Shown: positions 52,580 to 62,037, counted from the stretch's first letter. The stretch: DNA of 64,000 nucleotides from DAOMFB01 sp963801475 (GCA_963801475.1 CAWDEX010000001.1:1860001-1924000), one strand, 5' to 3'. Notes: generated by a model not told the origin, from the letters alone. Made by a program: numbers and translations.

Positions 52580-53565
52580 GTGCCGATTCCTCCGTCGTGC
52601 AGGAAGCACGCGGCCTCGCCGGGGAGGCCCGGAACCGGCTGCAGCGTCGGCCGTGCCGCGCGGCAGCGGCCGAACGCCTCGGGACAGCGCGGCTCGAAGG
52701 CGCACCCCACCGGACGACGCCCGGGCTCCGGAACGCTCCCCGGCATCGCCCGGAGCCGCCCGTCCGCCGACGGCCGGGAGGCGAGGAGCCCCCGCGTGTA
52801 CGGGTGGGCGGGACGGGCGAAGAGGTCCCGGGCCGGCGCGCTCTCGACGATCTCTCCCGCGTACATCACGAGGGCGCGGTCCGCCGTCTCGGCCACGACG
52901 CCGAGGTCGTGGGTGATGAGGAGGATCGCCAGTCCGAGCTCGCGGCGAAGCTCGCGGAGGAGGTCGAGGACCTGCGCCTGGATCGTCACGTCGAGCGCCG
53001 TCGTGGGCTCGTCGGCGACGAGGAGGCGCGGCCCGCCGGCGAGGGCGAGCGCCATCATGGCCCTCTGGCGCATTCCTCCGGACATCCGGTGCGGCAGGTC
53101 GTCGAAACGCCGCTCGGGATCGGGGAGCGAGACGCGCCGGAGCCAGTCGAGCGCCGCGCGGCGCGCCTCCCGCCGCGAGAGGCCCCGGTGCCGCCGGAGG
53201 ACGTCCACCAGCTCCGAGCCGATCGTCCGCACGGGGTCGAGGGCGGCGCCCGGCTCCTGGAAAACCAGACCGATGCCTCCCCCGCGGACTTTCTCCTTGT
53301 CCGCCTCGGACGCGGCGAGGACGTCGCGTCCCTCGAAGAAGACCTCCCCGGATCCGATCCGACCGGGGGGCGGGACGAGGTCGAGGAGGGCGAGCGAGGT
53401 CACGCTCTTTCCGCACCCCGACTCGCCGACGAGCGCCACGGCCTCCCCCGGCGCCACGTCGAAGGAGATGCCGTCCACGACGCGCGCCTCCTCTCCCGAC
53501 GGGAGCGGGAACGTCACGGCGAGGTGCCGGACGGATAGGAGCGGTTGGGCGCGCCGTTCGCTCAT
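52576..53565 (-). CDS. Oligopeptide/dipeptide ABC transporter ATPase (DppD/OppD type)
   Basis: 329 residues. Walker A GESGCGKSVT, signature MSGGMRQRAMMALAL, Walker B LLVADEPTTALDVT, and the C-terminal GCAFEPRCPEAFGRC cysteine cluster of the family. Partner of the DppF-type ATPase. Its first gene position and divergence from the deoxyhypusine-synthase-like gene (44 bases between) suggest a shared promoter region. Confidence 0.94.
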   Translation of the reverse strand: MSERRAQPLLSVRHLAVTFPLPSGEEARVVDGISFDVAPGEAVALVGESGCGKSVTSLALLDLVPPPGRIGSGEVFFEGRDVLAASEADKEKVRGGGIGLVFQEPGAALDPVRTIGSELVDVLRRHRGLSRREARRAALDWLRRVSLPDPERRFDDLPHRMSGGMRQRAMMALALAGGPRLLVADEPTTALDVTIQAQVLDLLRELRRELGLAILLITHDLGVVAETADRALVMYAGEIVESAPARDLFARPAHPYTRGLLASRPSADGRLRAMPGSVPEPGRRPVGCAFEPRCPEAFGRCRAARPTLQPVPGLPGEAACFLHDGGIGT

Positions 53566-53609
53566 GCCGCCGCGATGATAGCGGGCGCCTGTGCTACGGT
53601 TCGCCCGCC

Positions 53610-54848
53610 ATGACGAAGGCGATCCTCCGAAAGAGCCGCTTCCTCTCCGGCCGCCGAATCCGGCCCCGCCCCGTGACGGGGGGCGTCTCCGCCGCCGACC
53701 TCGTCGAGAAGACCTTCTCGGCCTACAACGCGGCCCGCCTCCGCGAGGCGTGCGCGCTCTTCGTCGAGCGGATGCTCGAGCCCGACGTGACGGTCGGGCT
53801 GTCGGTCACGGGCGCGCTGACGCCGGCGGGTCTCGGCCTTTCCTGCCTGAATCCCCTCCTTCGGGCCGGCTTCGTCGACTGGGTCGTCTCGACCGGCGCG
53901 AACCTCTATCACGACGTCCACCACGCCCTTGGCATGCCGATCTACGAGGGGCGGCCGACGTTCGACGACGTGGCCCTGCGGGACGAGGGTGTCATCCGGA
54001 TCTACGACATCGTCTTCCCTTACGAGGTTCTCCTCGATACCGACGCCTTCTTCCGCCAGGTCCTGAAGCTGCCGGAGTTCCAGCGGCCCATGTCCACGGC
54101 GGAGTTCCACTGGCGTGCCGGGAGCGTCCTGACGCGCGCCATGCGGCGCCTCGGCCTCGGGGCCGACCAGTCCGTCCTCGCGACGGCGCGCGCCTGCGAC
54201 GTCCCGGTCTACACGAGCTCGCCGGGAGACTCCTCGATCGGCATGAACGTCGCCCGCCAGGCGCTCGAAGGAGGCGCGTTCTCCTTCGACGTCTCGGCGG
54301 ACGTGAACGAGACGGCCGCGATCGTGTACGGCGCGAAGCGGCGGGGCGGGAAGAGCGCCGTCCTGATCCTCGGCGGCGGGAGCCCGAAGAACTTCCTCCT
54401 CCAGACCGAGCCGCAGATCCAGGAGGTCCTCGGCATCGAGGAGGCGGGACACGACTACTTCCTGCAGGTCACCGACGCCCGCCCCGACACGGGCGGGCTC
54501 TCGGGCGCGACGCCGGCCGAAGCCGTGTCGTGGGGAAAGATCGACCCGAATCGCCTTCCCGACACCGTCGTCTGCTACGTCGACGCGACGGTCGCCCTTC
54601 CCCTCCTGACGGCCTACGCCCTCGCACGCCATGGCCGGCGCCCGCTGAAGCGCCTCTATCGCCGGCGGGACGAGCTGATGGGCGACCTCCGGAATGCCTT
54701 CCACGACGCCCGGCGCGGCAAGGGGATCTCGAAGCGGGCGCCGAAGGACCGGGTCGTGCAGCTCCAGGAGGCGGCGCCGAAACCCCACCGGGGTCTCCGG
54801 ACGCACTCCGCTTTCGGAAGAGTCCGGAAGGTCCGGGGGCCTCGCTAG
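53610..54848 (+). CDS. Deoxyhypusine-synthase-like protein
   Basis: 412 residues. The NAD-dependent deoxyhypusine synthase fold is marked by VGLSVTGALTPAGLG, DWVVSTGANLYHDVHHALG and GGGSPKNFLLQTEP, which contains the lysine that forms the enzyme intermediate in eukaryotic enzymes. The SGATPAEAVSWGKI end also fits. Bacteria lack eIF5A, so the bacterial homologues are thought to use spermidine for other aminobutyl transfers, such as making homospermidine. A basic, 50-residue C-terminal tail extends past the core. Divergent from the oligopeptide ATPases and convergent with the TPR gene. Confidence 0.88.
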   Translation: MTKAILRKSRFLSGRRIRPRPVTGGVSAADLVEKTFSAYNAARLREACALFVERMLEPDVTVGLSVTGALTPAGLGLSCLNPLLRAGFVDWVVSTGANLYHDVHHALGMPIYEGRPTFDDVALRDEGVIRIYDIVFPYEVLLDTDAFFRQVLKLPEFQRPMSTAEFHWRAGSVLTRAMRRLGLGADQSVLATARACDVPVYTSSPGDSSIGMNVARQALEGGAFSFDVSADVNETAAIVYGAKRRGGKSAVLILGGGSPKNFLLQTEPQIQEVLGIEEAGHDYFLQVTDARPDTGGLSGATPAEAVSWGKIDPNRLPDTVVCYVDATVALPLLTAYALARHGRRPLKRLYRRRDELMGDLRNAFHDARRGKGISKRAPKDRVVQLQEAAPKPHRGLRTHSAFGRVRKVRGPR

Positions 54849-54857
54849 GAACGCGCC

Positions 54858-57800
54858 TCAGTTACCGGTCGGGAGGGAGAGCTCCTTCAGGCGGTCGCCC
54901 ACGTCGCGGAAGTTCGCGTCCGAGCCGTAGATCTCGAGGAGCGTCCGGTAGGCGTTGTCGCGGTCGCCGACGTCGAGGTAGACGCCGGCGAGGTCGTACT
55001 GGAGACCGAGGCGGTCCTTCTCCTCGAGATTCGGCGCCTCGAGCCCCTTCCGGTACCACTTGATCGCCAGCTGCGGAAGCCCCTTCTCCAGGAAGCAGAG
55101 CCCCAGCATCGAGCAGCACTCCACGGCGTGCTGCGGACTCTTCGCGGCCCGCTGGAACTCGCCGATCGCCTCGTCCACCAGCGCCATCTCCTTGTAGGCG
55201 ATCCCGAGGTTGTAGTGCGTCTCGTAGTCTTCCGGGGAGAGCTGCTGCTCCACGCCCTTCTTGAACTCGCGGAAGATCTCCTCGAGCGGCACGTCCTGGC
55301 CGGCGGTCTCGGGCGCGGGAGGCGGCCCGGCCGGCGCTTCCTGCCGCAGTTCGGCCTGCAGGTCGCCCGCGAAGTTGAAGAACTCCTGTTCGTCGGAGAA
55401 GAGCGAAGACTCGTCGATCGAGAGCGCCGCGGCCGCCGCCGCGGCCGGCTCGGGGGGCGTCGGCGGCACCGTGACCGCCGAGCCGCGGGCCATCTCGTCG
55501 GTGAGGGCGCGGCCCAGCTCTTCGTCCAGAACCGACTCGAAGTCGTCCGTGAGGATCTCCTCGAGCGCCGGACGCCCCTGGTCCACGGGGCTCCATGCGT
55601 CCAGGCGCTGGCGCCGCTCGGCGATCCCCGGGTCGCCCGGATAGCGGGCTTCGAGCGCCCGGAGCCGCTCCGAGGCGTCGACCACCATCCCCTGTTCGAG
55701 ACAGAAATCGATCTCCGAAAGCTCGCCGTCCGTTGGAGCGGGCGGCGGGGGCACGGCAGGCGCCGCCTCCGGAACGGCCCCGGCCGGCTCGACCGGAGGC
55801 GGCGCCGGAGCGGCACGGCGTTCCGCGGACCTGCGCCGGCCTCCCGTCCGCGCCGACGGCGTCGTGTCGATGAAAGCGCCGGGGACGCTGTCCTCCAGCG
55901 TCTCGCCCATCTCGACCGACGTCCGCTCCACGAGAAGCGCGTCGAGAGCGAGCACCCGGTCCGGCCGGTCATCGGCCCGGTACCGTTCCTTCAGGATCTC
56001 GGCTTCCCGCACCGCGGCTGACTTCTTGCCCGCCTCCAGGCAGAGCTCGAACAGCTTCTCGCGCAGCGGGAGGGCCTCGTCGTGCTTCAGGAGGACGAGC
56101 CGGAGCTGGTCGATCGCCTTGCCGAGGAGACCGTACTTCCGGAAGACCTCCACCTCCGCGAGGTTCGTGTCGATGTCGACGGCCGTCAGCGGGAGCCGGA
56201 CCGGAGGCGGCGGCGCCTCGGGGATCGGCGCCCGCACCACCAGGGCCTCGCCGGCTTCCTCCTCTGCCTCCTCGAGCGGCGCCGCGACGGGGAGCGGCGG
56301 CGAAGCCGGGGCCGGCTCGACCTCCTGGGCCTCGTCGAGAGATTGCGGGGCGGTCCCCTGCCATCCGTCCCCTCCGCCCGGCTCGGGGAGTGCCGCCGGG
56401 CTGTGGCCGGCGAAATCGAGCGCGGCGTCTCCGGCCAGCCCGTACGCCGTCTCAGGTGGCGGAAGGGCGGGGACCTCCACCTGGGACGCCCGGCGCAAGG
56501 CGCTCGGCACGGGACCCGTCGAGCCGGGATCAAGCACGAGCTGCTCGTCGTCGAACTCGAGAATGAACTCTCCGCCGGGGGGGGCCGCGGCCGGAACAGG
56601 CGCCCCGTCCGGCCGGTCGACATGGTCCGTGGCCTCGAAGTGGACCTCTTCGGGCGGGCCGGCCGGGACCGCCATCGGCGAAATGCGGGGCGGCGGGACG
56701 GGAATCGGTGCCGACGTCGGCGCCGCCGCCGCCCGGCCGCCGGTGGAGTCCATCTTCTCCGGCGCCGCAGACGGTCGCTCGTCGCGGCGCGGAAGGGACG
56801 GCTCGAGCTGCGAGAGGCGAGCCCTGAACTCGGCGTTGTCGGGGGCGAGGCGCGTCAGGATCCGCAGGGCGTCCGCCGCGTCGTCGAGGCGTCCCTGGCT
56901 CTTCCAGAGGTCGGCCAGCCGCGAGCGGTACGGAATGCCACCGTGCGCACCGTCCGCCGCTTCGGCGATCTGGACCAGCTTGGCGAGGAAGCCCTCGTTG
57001 CCCGGGGCCGCGTCGGCCAGCGGGGAGAGCAGGGCGAGGGCCTTTTTCGCCTCGCCGCGCCGCATGGCCCGGTCCGCCAGCGAGACGGCCGCCCCGAGCG
57101 CGGCGTCCGGTGCCCCGGTCTGGACGCTCACCCGGACGACCGCGTGCAGCACCTCTTCGCTGTCGGGCTCCACGGCCTGCGCCTTTCCCGCGTAGAGACG
57201 GGCTTCCTCGAAGTCGCCGGCCGAAAGGGCCGCGTCGGTGGCGAGGAGGAAGAGCGGGACTGAGCGCGGCGTCGTCTCGAGCGCTCTCCGGAGGTGGTTG
57301 CGAGCCTCGTCGGCCCGGCCCGACTCGAGAAGCATCGGCACGTACGTCCTGAGGATCTCTCCGTTGTCGGGACCGAGCCGCAGGGCCTTGTCGTAGACCT
57401 GCACGGCCTCGTCCGCCGCGCCCCGATCCCGCAGGAGCGTCGCGACGGCGGCGTACTCCTTGAGCGCCTCGGCCGTCCGCCGCGTCTGTGTGTAGAGGTC
57501 GGCCAGCTTCACGTGAAGCTGGATGTTCCCGGGGTCGGTCGCGACCATTTTCTGGTAGATCCCGATCGCGCCGATGACGTTCTCGTTCTTCGCATGGTAG
57601 TCCGCGAGGACCTGGTACTGGCTCTTGGCCTCGATCGCGAGGCCCTGCTTGGCGTAGAGCTCGGCCAGCCGCTCGTAGACGTCGAGGCGTGCGGGGTCGA
57701 TCTTGTTGATCTTCTTGTAGATCGCGATGGCCTTCAGGAAGAAGCCGTCGCGCGAGTAGTGCTCCGCGATACGTGTGAAATAAGGGATCGACTCCTCGTT

Positions 57801-57962
57801 CCGGTTCAGGCGGACGAAGAGGTCGCCGACCTTGTTGAGGACGTTGATGTCTCCCGGAGTCTCCTCGAGGACCTTCAGGTAGTCCTTCAGGGCCGAGTCG
57901 ACCTTTCCCTTCTGGAGCGACTTCTCCGCCGAGGCGATCAGGCTCTCCCGCTTCGTTGCCAC
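54858..57962 (-). CDS. Large TPR-repeat protein
   Basis: 1034 residues. The first 370 are clear TPR repeats: ALKDYLKVLEETPGDINVLNKVGDL, AIAIYKKINKIDPARLDVYERLAEL and similar units of 34. A Pro/Ala-rich, low-complexity middle (about 375-620) and further helical TPRs near 625-690 and 880-1020 (YNLGIAYKEMALVDEAIGEFQRA) follow. No signal peptide or membrane helix, so it is probably a cytoplasmic scaffold. It starts 12 bases after the rnhB stop and ends the ffh-to-rnhB string. Function not recognised. Confidence 0.85.
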   Translation of the reverse strand: MATKRESLIASAEKSLQKGKVDSALKDYLKVLEETPGDINVLNKVGDLFVRLNRNEESIPYFTRIAEHYSRDGFFLKAIAIYKKINKIDPARLDVYERLAELYAKQGLAIEAKSQYQVLADYHAKNENVIGAIGIYQKMVATDPGNIQLHVKLADLYTQTRRTAEALKEYAAVATLLRDRGAADEAVQVYDKALRLGPDNGEILRTYVPMLLESGRADEARNHLRRALETTPRSVPLFLLATDAALSAGDFEEARLYAGKAQAVEPDSEEVLHAVVRVSVQTGAPDAALGAAVSLADRAMRRGEAKKALALLSPLADAAPGNEGFLAKLVQIAEAADGAHGGIPYRSRLADLWKSQGRLDDAADALRILTRLAPDNAEFRARLSQLEPSLPRRDERPSAAPEKMDSTGGRAAAAPTSAPIPVPPPRISPMAVPAGPPEEVHFEATDHVDRPDGAPVPAAAPPGGEFILEFDDEQLVLDPGSTGPVPSALRRASQVEVPALPPPETAYGLAGDAALDFAGHSPAALPEPGGGDGWQGTAPQSLDEAQEVEPAPASPPLPVAAPLEEAEEEAGEALVVRAPIPEAPPPPVRLPLTAVDIDTNLAEVEVFRKYGLLGKAIDQLRLVLLKHDEALPLREKLFELCLEAGKKSAAVREAEILKERYRADDRPDRVLALDALLVERTSVEMGETLEDSVPGAFIDTTPSARTGGRRRSAERRAAPAPPPVEPAGAVPEAAPAVPPPPAPTDGELSEIDFCLEQGMVVDASERLRALEARYPGDPGIAERRQRLDAWSPVDQGRPALEEILTDDFESVLDEELGRALTDEMARGSAVTVPPTPPEPAAAAAAALSIDESSLFSDEQEFFNFAGDLQAELRQEAPAGPPPAPETAGQDVPLEEIFREFKKGVEQQLSPEDYETHYNLGIAYKEMALVDEAIGEFQRAAKSPQHAVECCSMLGLCFLEKGLPQLAIKWYRKGLEAPNLEEKDRLGLQYDLAGVYLDVGDRDNAYRTLLEIYGSDANFRDVGDRLKELSLPTGN

Positions 57963-57974
57963 CGCCGCGCCCCC

Positions 57975-58655
57975 TCAGGCCGCCTTCCGGCCGCGGCCGG
58001 GCAGGACGCCCTCGAACGTGAGGCGGTGCTGCGGCGAGGGCCCGTGTCGGCGGAGGGCGCCGAGATGGGCCGGCGTGCCGTAGCCGCGGTGCTCCGCGAA
58101 CCCGTAGAAAGGCCACTCACGGTCCAGGCCTTCCATCGCGCGGTCCCGCGCGTCCTTGGCGACGATGGAGGCAGCCGCGATGCAAGCCACGCGCGCATCG
58201 CCCCGCACGAAGGCCCGCTGCGGCACGTCGAGTCCGGGCAGCGTCACGGCGTCGAAGAGCACGAGGTCCGGCGTCACGCCCTCGGTCCTCAGGCCCTCGA
58301 GGGCGCGCCTCATCGCGAGAAGCGTGGCCGGCACGATGCCGAGCGCGTCGATCTCGGAGGCGCTCGCCGCGCCGACCGCGGCGCCCCGCGCGCGCCGCCT
58401 TATGCGGGCGGCGAGGTCTTCGCGCACCTCGGCGCAGAGCACCTTCGAGTCGTCGAGGCCCCGAATCGGGTCGGAACCGCCGAGCGCGACGGCGCCCGCA
58501 TAGACGGGCCCGGCGAGACAGCCGCGCCCGACCTCGTCGACACCCGCCACGACGCGAAAGCCGTCCGCACGGGCCTCGTCCTCGACGGAGAGGAGACGGA
58601 GAACGCGCCGCCGCTCGCTCGAGAGGTCGCATGCCACGAGCCGCCTTCTGGCCAC
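57975..58655 (-). CDS. rnhB: Ribonuclease HII
   Basis: 226 residues. Catalytic DEVGRG near residue 40, then LVLFDAVTLPG and ACIAAASIVAKDARD, the standard Asp/Glu set of RNase HII, with the KHxGYGT region as EHRGYGTPAH. Removes RNA primers and ribonucleotides from DNA. GTG start at 58655 follows GGGAGGGAG by about 12 bases. It lies 75 bases after rplS, in the usual ribosomal-operon order, and 12 bases before the TPR gene. Confidence 0.96.
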   Translation of the reverse strand: MARRRLVACDLSSERRRVLRLLSVEDEARADGFRVVAGVDEVGRGCLAGPVYAGAVALGGSDPIRGLDDSKVLCAEVREDLAARIRRRARGAAVGAASASEIDALGIVPATLLAMRRALEGLRTEGVTPDLVLFDAVTLPGLDVPQRAFVRGDARVACIAAASIVAKDARDRAMEGLDREWPFYGFAEHRGYGTPAHLGALRRHGPSPQHRLTFEGVLPGRGRKAA

Positions 58656-58730
58656 GCTTTCCCGCTCCCTCCCGGCCCGCGGTCGCCTCCGAGGCGCCGG
58701 AACGTCCGTCCCGGCTTCCGGATCGCCGCG

Positions 58731-59081
58731 CTAGTTCTCCCGCTTTTCCGCGATCCGCGCGGCCTTGCCGCGGCGCTGCCTGAGGTAATAGAGCTTCGCC
58801 CGGCGAACCTGGCCGTGGCGCTCCACCTCGATCCGCTCGAGCACCGGCGAGTGAACGGGAAACGTCCGCTCGACGCCGATTCCCTGGGAGACCTTGCGGA
58901 CCGTGAAGGTCTCGCGGGCCCCGCCCCCCTTGCGGGCGATGACGAGCCCCTGGAAGACCTGGATCCGCTCCTTCTCCCCTTCCTTGACCTTCACGTGGAC
59001 CTTTACCGTGTCGCCGGGGCCGAACAGGGGGATGTCGCCGCGAAGGCTGACCCGCTCAGCCACCAAGAGCTTGTCCGTCAT
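58731..59081 (-). CDS. rplS: 50S ribosomal protein L19
   Basis: 116 residues, usual length, from ATG 59081 with GGAGGT eight bases upstream. The PGDTVKVHVKVKEGEKERIQ, FQGLVIARKG, ETFTVRKVSQGIGVERTFP and RAKLYYLRQRRGKAARI segments are typical. It lies at the 30S-50S interface. Part of the rpsP-rimM-trmD-rplS order. Confidence 0.98.
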   Translation of the reverse strand: MTDKLLVAERVSLRGDIPLFGPGDTVKVHVKVKEGEKERIQVFQGLVIARKGGGARETFTVRKVSQGIGVERTFPVHSPVLERIEVERHGQVRRAKLYYLRQRRGKAARIAEKREN

Positions 59082-59171
59082 GACAAGAGACCTCCGAAAG
59101 ACGTCGTGCGGGCCTGGCTGCACGGGGACACGGAGACCGCCCACCCGAAACCGAAAACCCGTTGCCCGATG

Positions 59172-59915
59172 TTAAGAGGATTCTCCACGGCGCGCAAGTC
59201 GCAGAAGGAGAGCCCTTTCCTCAGCCGTGATGCTCTCCGCGTCGAGGAGGTCCGGCCGCCGCTCGGCCGTCGCGATGAGGCGCCGTTCCCGCCGCCACTT
59301 TTCGATCCGCTCGTGGTGGCCCGAGAGGAGGACATCCGGAACGGAGAGGCCGCGGAACTCGCGGGGGCGCGTGTAATGCGGGTAGTCGAGCAGGCCGTCC
59401 TCGAAGCTGTCGGACCGGACGCTGCCCGGGTCCCCGACGACGCCCGGGACGAACCGCGACACGGCCTCCACGACGACCAGCGCCGCCGCCTCGCCGCCGG
59501 CCAGGACGACGTCCCCGATGGAGAGCTCCTCGTCGAAGAGCCCGGCCTCGCGGGTCCGTTCGTCGATCCCTTCGTAACGCCCGCACACGAGGGCGACCCG
59601 GGGACGTCCACCGAGCGCGCGCGCTTGGGCCGCGTCGAAACGCCTCCCCTGCGGGGAGAGGAGGATGACGTGGGGCCGGGGCTCTTCCGCCCGGAGCGCC
59701 TCCACGGCCGCGAAGACGGGCGGCGCCGCGAGAACCATGCCGGGGCCGCCGCCATACGCCTCGTCGTCTACTTTCCGGTGCGGGTCCTCGGAGAAGGCGC
59801 GCAGGTCGAGGAGGTGGATCTCGAGGAGCCCCGCGTCGACGGCCTTTCCCACGAGCGCCTCCGAGAGCGGCGAGGCGAAATAGCCCGGGAAGATCGTGAC
59901 GATGTCGAAGCGCAT
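59172..59915 (-). CDS. trmD: tRNA (guanine-37-N1) methyltransferase
   Basis: 247 residues from ATG 59915 (MRFDIVTIFP). The deep trefoil knot segments AYGGGPGMVL, VCGRYEGIDER and SIGDVVLAGGEAAALVVVEAV, and the C-terminal YPHYTRP are all characteristic. Methylates G37 of tRNA next to the anticodon, preventing +1 frameshifts, using SAM. TTG three codons earlier is an alternative. Lies between rimM and rplS. Confidence 0.97.
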   Translation of the reverse strand: MRFDIVTIFPGYFASPLSEALVGKAVDAGLLEIHLLDLRAFSEDPHRKVDDEAYGGGPGMVLAAPPVFAAVEALRAEEPRPHVILLSPQGRRFDAAQARALGGRPRVALVCGRYEGIDERTREAGLFDEELSIGDVVLAGGEAAALVVVEAVSRFVPGVVGDPGSVRSDSFEDGLLDYPHYTRPREFRGLSVPDVLLSGHHERIEKWRRERRLIATAERRPDLLDAESITAEERALLLRLARRGESS

Positions 59916-59943
59916 CGACGTCAAGCGTAGCGCGTCGCCCCCC

Positions 59944-60441
59944 TCAGTCGAGAAGCCCCGCGGGCGGGTCGAGAACGATCCTGCGGGCGGCCAGGTCGAC
60001 GGCCACGACGATCGGTCGCGAGAACGGGACCTCGCGTTCGCCCCGCGCCGTCTCGAGGACGAGGAGGGGCCGTCCGGCCACGTCCCGGAGTTCCTTCACC
60101 CTCCCGAGCGGACGCCCGTCTCGCGAGACGGCCACGAGGCCGGCTGCTTCGTGGTGGAAGACGAAGCCTTCGGGCCGCACCGGCTCGTCGCCCGGAAGGG
60201 CGCAGAGGTCGAATCCCCGGAGCCGTTCGACGTCCTCCGGCGTGTCGAATCCCTCGAAGCGGACGAGGAGCCGCGCCGCGTGCGGGCGGGCCGAGGCGAT
60301 GCGGAACGTCTCGACGGCGCCCTCCGGGCTCCGCGCGGCGAGCTCCCGGCCCGCGACGAGGCGATCGGGAAAGTCCGTCAGAAGCTCGACCGACGCCTCG
60401 CCCCGGACGCCGTGCGGGCGGACCACGCGACCGACGGCCAC
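59944..60441 (-). CDS. rimM: 16S rRNA processing protein RimM
   Basis: 165 residues from GTG 60441, chosen because it keeps the family N-terminus (VAVGRVVRPHGVRGE) and avoids a long overlap with rpsP; the open frame runs to 60552. N-terminal RimM domain and C-terminal PRC-barrel (GLVAVSRDGRPLGRVKELR) are clear. RimM binds S19 and aids 30S head assembly. Ribosome binding site is weak. Confidence 0.9.
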   Translation of the reverse strand: MAVGRVVRPHGVRGEASVELLTDFPDRLVAGRELAARSPEGAVETFRIASARPHAARLLVRFEGFDTPEDVERLRGFDLCALPGDEPVRPEGFVFHHEAAGLVAVSRDGRPLGRVKELRDVAGRPLLVLETARGEREVPFSRPIVVAVDLAARRIVLDPPAGLLD

Positions 60442-60472
60442 GAGGTCCGCCGGACGGCCCGGGGAGGCCGCC

Positions 60473-60706
60473 TCAGGCGTTCTTCGCGATGAGCCGGCGG
60501 ACCGTCTCGGAGGGGCGGGCCCCCTTCGCGATCCACTGCTTGGCTTTCTCACGGTCGAACTTGAGGGTCGGAGGATTCCTGGTCGGGTCGTACGAGCCGA
60601 GCTCCTCGACGATCTTGGCCGTCGGGGTGCGGCGGCCGTCGGAGACCACGATGCGGTAGGCGGGCGCGTTCGTGCCGCCCACGCGACGGAGACGGATCTT
60701 CAGCAT
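60473..60706 (-). CDS. rpsP: 30S ribosomal protein S16
   Basis: 77 residues, usual for the family. MLKIRLRRVGGTNAPAYRIVV start and ELGSYDPTRNP are conserved. The gene lies 29 bases after ffh. Confidence 0.98.
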   Translation of the reverse strand: MLKIRLRRVGGTNAPAYRIVVSDGRRTPTAKIVEELGSYDPTRNPPTLKFDREKAKQWIAKGARPSETVRRLIAKNA

Positions 60707-60735
60707 CTCTTTTTCCTGCTCTTCCTCTGGCGTTG

Positions 60736-62037
60736 TCAGCCGCGCATCCGCGCGGCCCCCTTCATCATCTTCTTCATCGACTGGTACTGGCGGAGGAGCT
60801 GGTTCACCTCGGGAACGGTCGTCCCCGACCCGGCCGCGATCCGCTTCCGGCGGCTGCCGTTGATGACCGAGGGGTCCTCCCGCTCTTCGGGCGTCATCGA
60901 GTCGATGATCGCCTCGAGCGTCTTCGTCGCGTCGTCCGGGATGTCGAGGTTCGCGAGCTGTTTCAACGGGCCGACCTTCGGGAGGTGGCCCAGCAGCGAG
61001 CCGAGCGGCCCGATGCTCTTCAGCTGACGCATCTGGTCCCGGAGGTCGGTCAGCGTGAACTGGTTTCTCCGGATCTTTTCCGCGGCCCGGAGCGCCGCGG
61101 ACTGGTCCGTGTCGGCCGACACCTTCTCGATGAGCGTCAGGACGTCGCCGAGGCCGAGGAGCCTCGAGGAGGCGCGATCCGGGTGGAAGGGCTCGAAGTC
61201 TTTCGCCTTTTCGCCGGTACCGACGAACTTCAGCGGCTTCCCCACGACCGTCGCGAGCGACAGGGCCGCGCCGCCCCGGGCATCGCCGTCAGTCTTGGTC
61301 AGGATGACGCCCGAGAGGGGGAGCCTCTCGCCGAAGGCCTGCGCCGACCGGACGGCGTCCTGGCCCGTCATCGCATCGGCCACGAAAAGAACCTCGTCGG
61401 CCTCGACGGCGGCGTGGAGCCGCGCCACCTCTTCCATCAGGGCGGCGTCGATGTGAAGGCGCCCCGCCGTGTCGACGATGACGGCGTCGTAGCCGAAGAG
61501 CTTCGCCTCCTTCACGGCGGCGCGGGCCCGCGCCACCGCGTCGCCCTCCCCCTTCGGGTCCCAGGAGGGAAGTCCGTTCTCCTTCGCGAGCGTTCGAAGC
61601 TGCTCGGTGGCCGCAGGGCGGTGGACGTCTGCCGGGACCAGGAGGACGCTCTTCCCAAGGTTCTTCTTCAGGTGAAGCCCGAGCTTTGCGGCCGTCGTGG
61701 TCTTCCCGGAGCCCTGCAGGCCGACGAGGAGGATCACCGCGGGCCGTTTCTTGAGGGCGAGCGGTGCCTCGCTCCCGCCGAGGACCCTCGTCAGCTCGTC
61801 CTGGACGATCTTCACGACCTGCTGCGCCGGGGAGAAGGAGGTGAGCACCTCCTGCCCGACGGCCTTCTCGCGGACCGCCGCCGTGAAGTCCTTCACCACA
61901 GGGAGGCTGACGTCGGCCTCCAGAAGGGCCGTCCGGATCTCCTGGAGCGCCTGGTCGACGTGGAACTCGGTGAGGTGGCCTTCTCCCCTGAGTTCCTTGA
62001 AGACGCGCTGGAGCTTTTCAGACAGGGATTCGAACAT
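60736..62037 (-). CDS. ffh: Signal recognition particle protein Ffh
   Basis: 433 residues from ATG 62037. GTPase NG domain with GLQGSGKTTTAAKLG (near 105), DTAGRL and TKTDGDARGGAALS, then the Met-rich M domain ending QYQSMKKMMKGAARM that binds signal peptides and 4.5S RNA. It targets nascent membrane proteins to FtsY. First gene of the translation-linked operon. The longer frame upstream of the ATG has no conserved residues. Confidence 0.98.
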   Translation of the reverse strand: MFESLSEKLQRVFKELRGEGHLTEFHVDQALQEIRTALLEADVSLPVVKDFTAAVREKAVGQEVLTSFSPAQQVVKIVQDELTRVLGGSEAPLALKKRPAVILLVGLQGSGKTTTAAKLGLHLKKNLGKSVLLVPADVHRPAATEQLRTLAKENGLPSWDPKGEGDAVARARAAVKEAKLFGYDAVIVDTAGRLHIDAALMEEVARLHAAVEADEVLFVADAMTGQDAVRSAQAFGERLPLSGVILTKTDGDARGGAALSLATVVGKPLKFVGTGEKAKDFEPFHPDRASSRLLGLGDVLTLIEKVSADTDQSAALRAAEKIRRNQFTLTDLRDQMRQLKSIGPLGSLLGHLPKVGPLKQLANLDIPDDATKTLEAIIDSMTPEEREDPSVINGSRRKRIAAGSGTTVPEVNQLLRQYQSMKKMMKGAARMRG

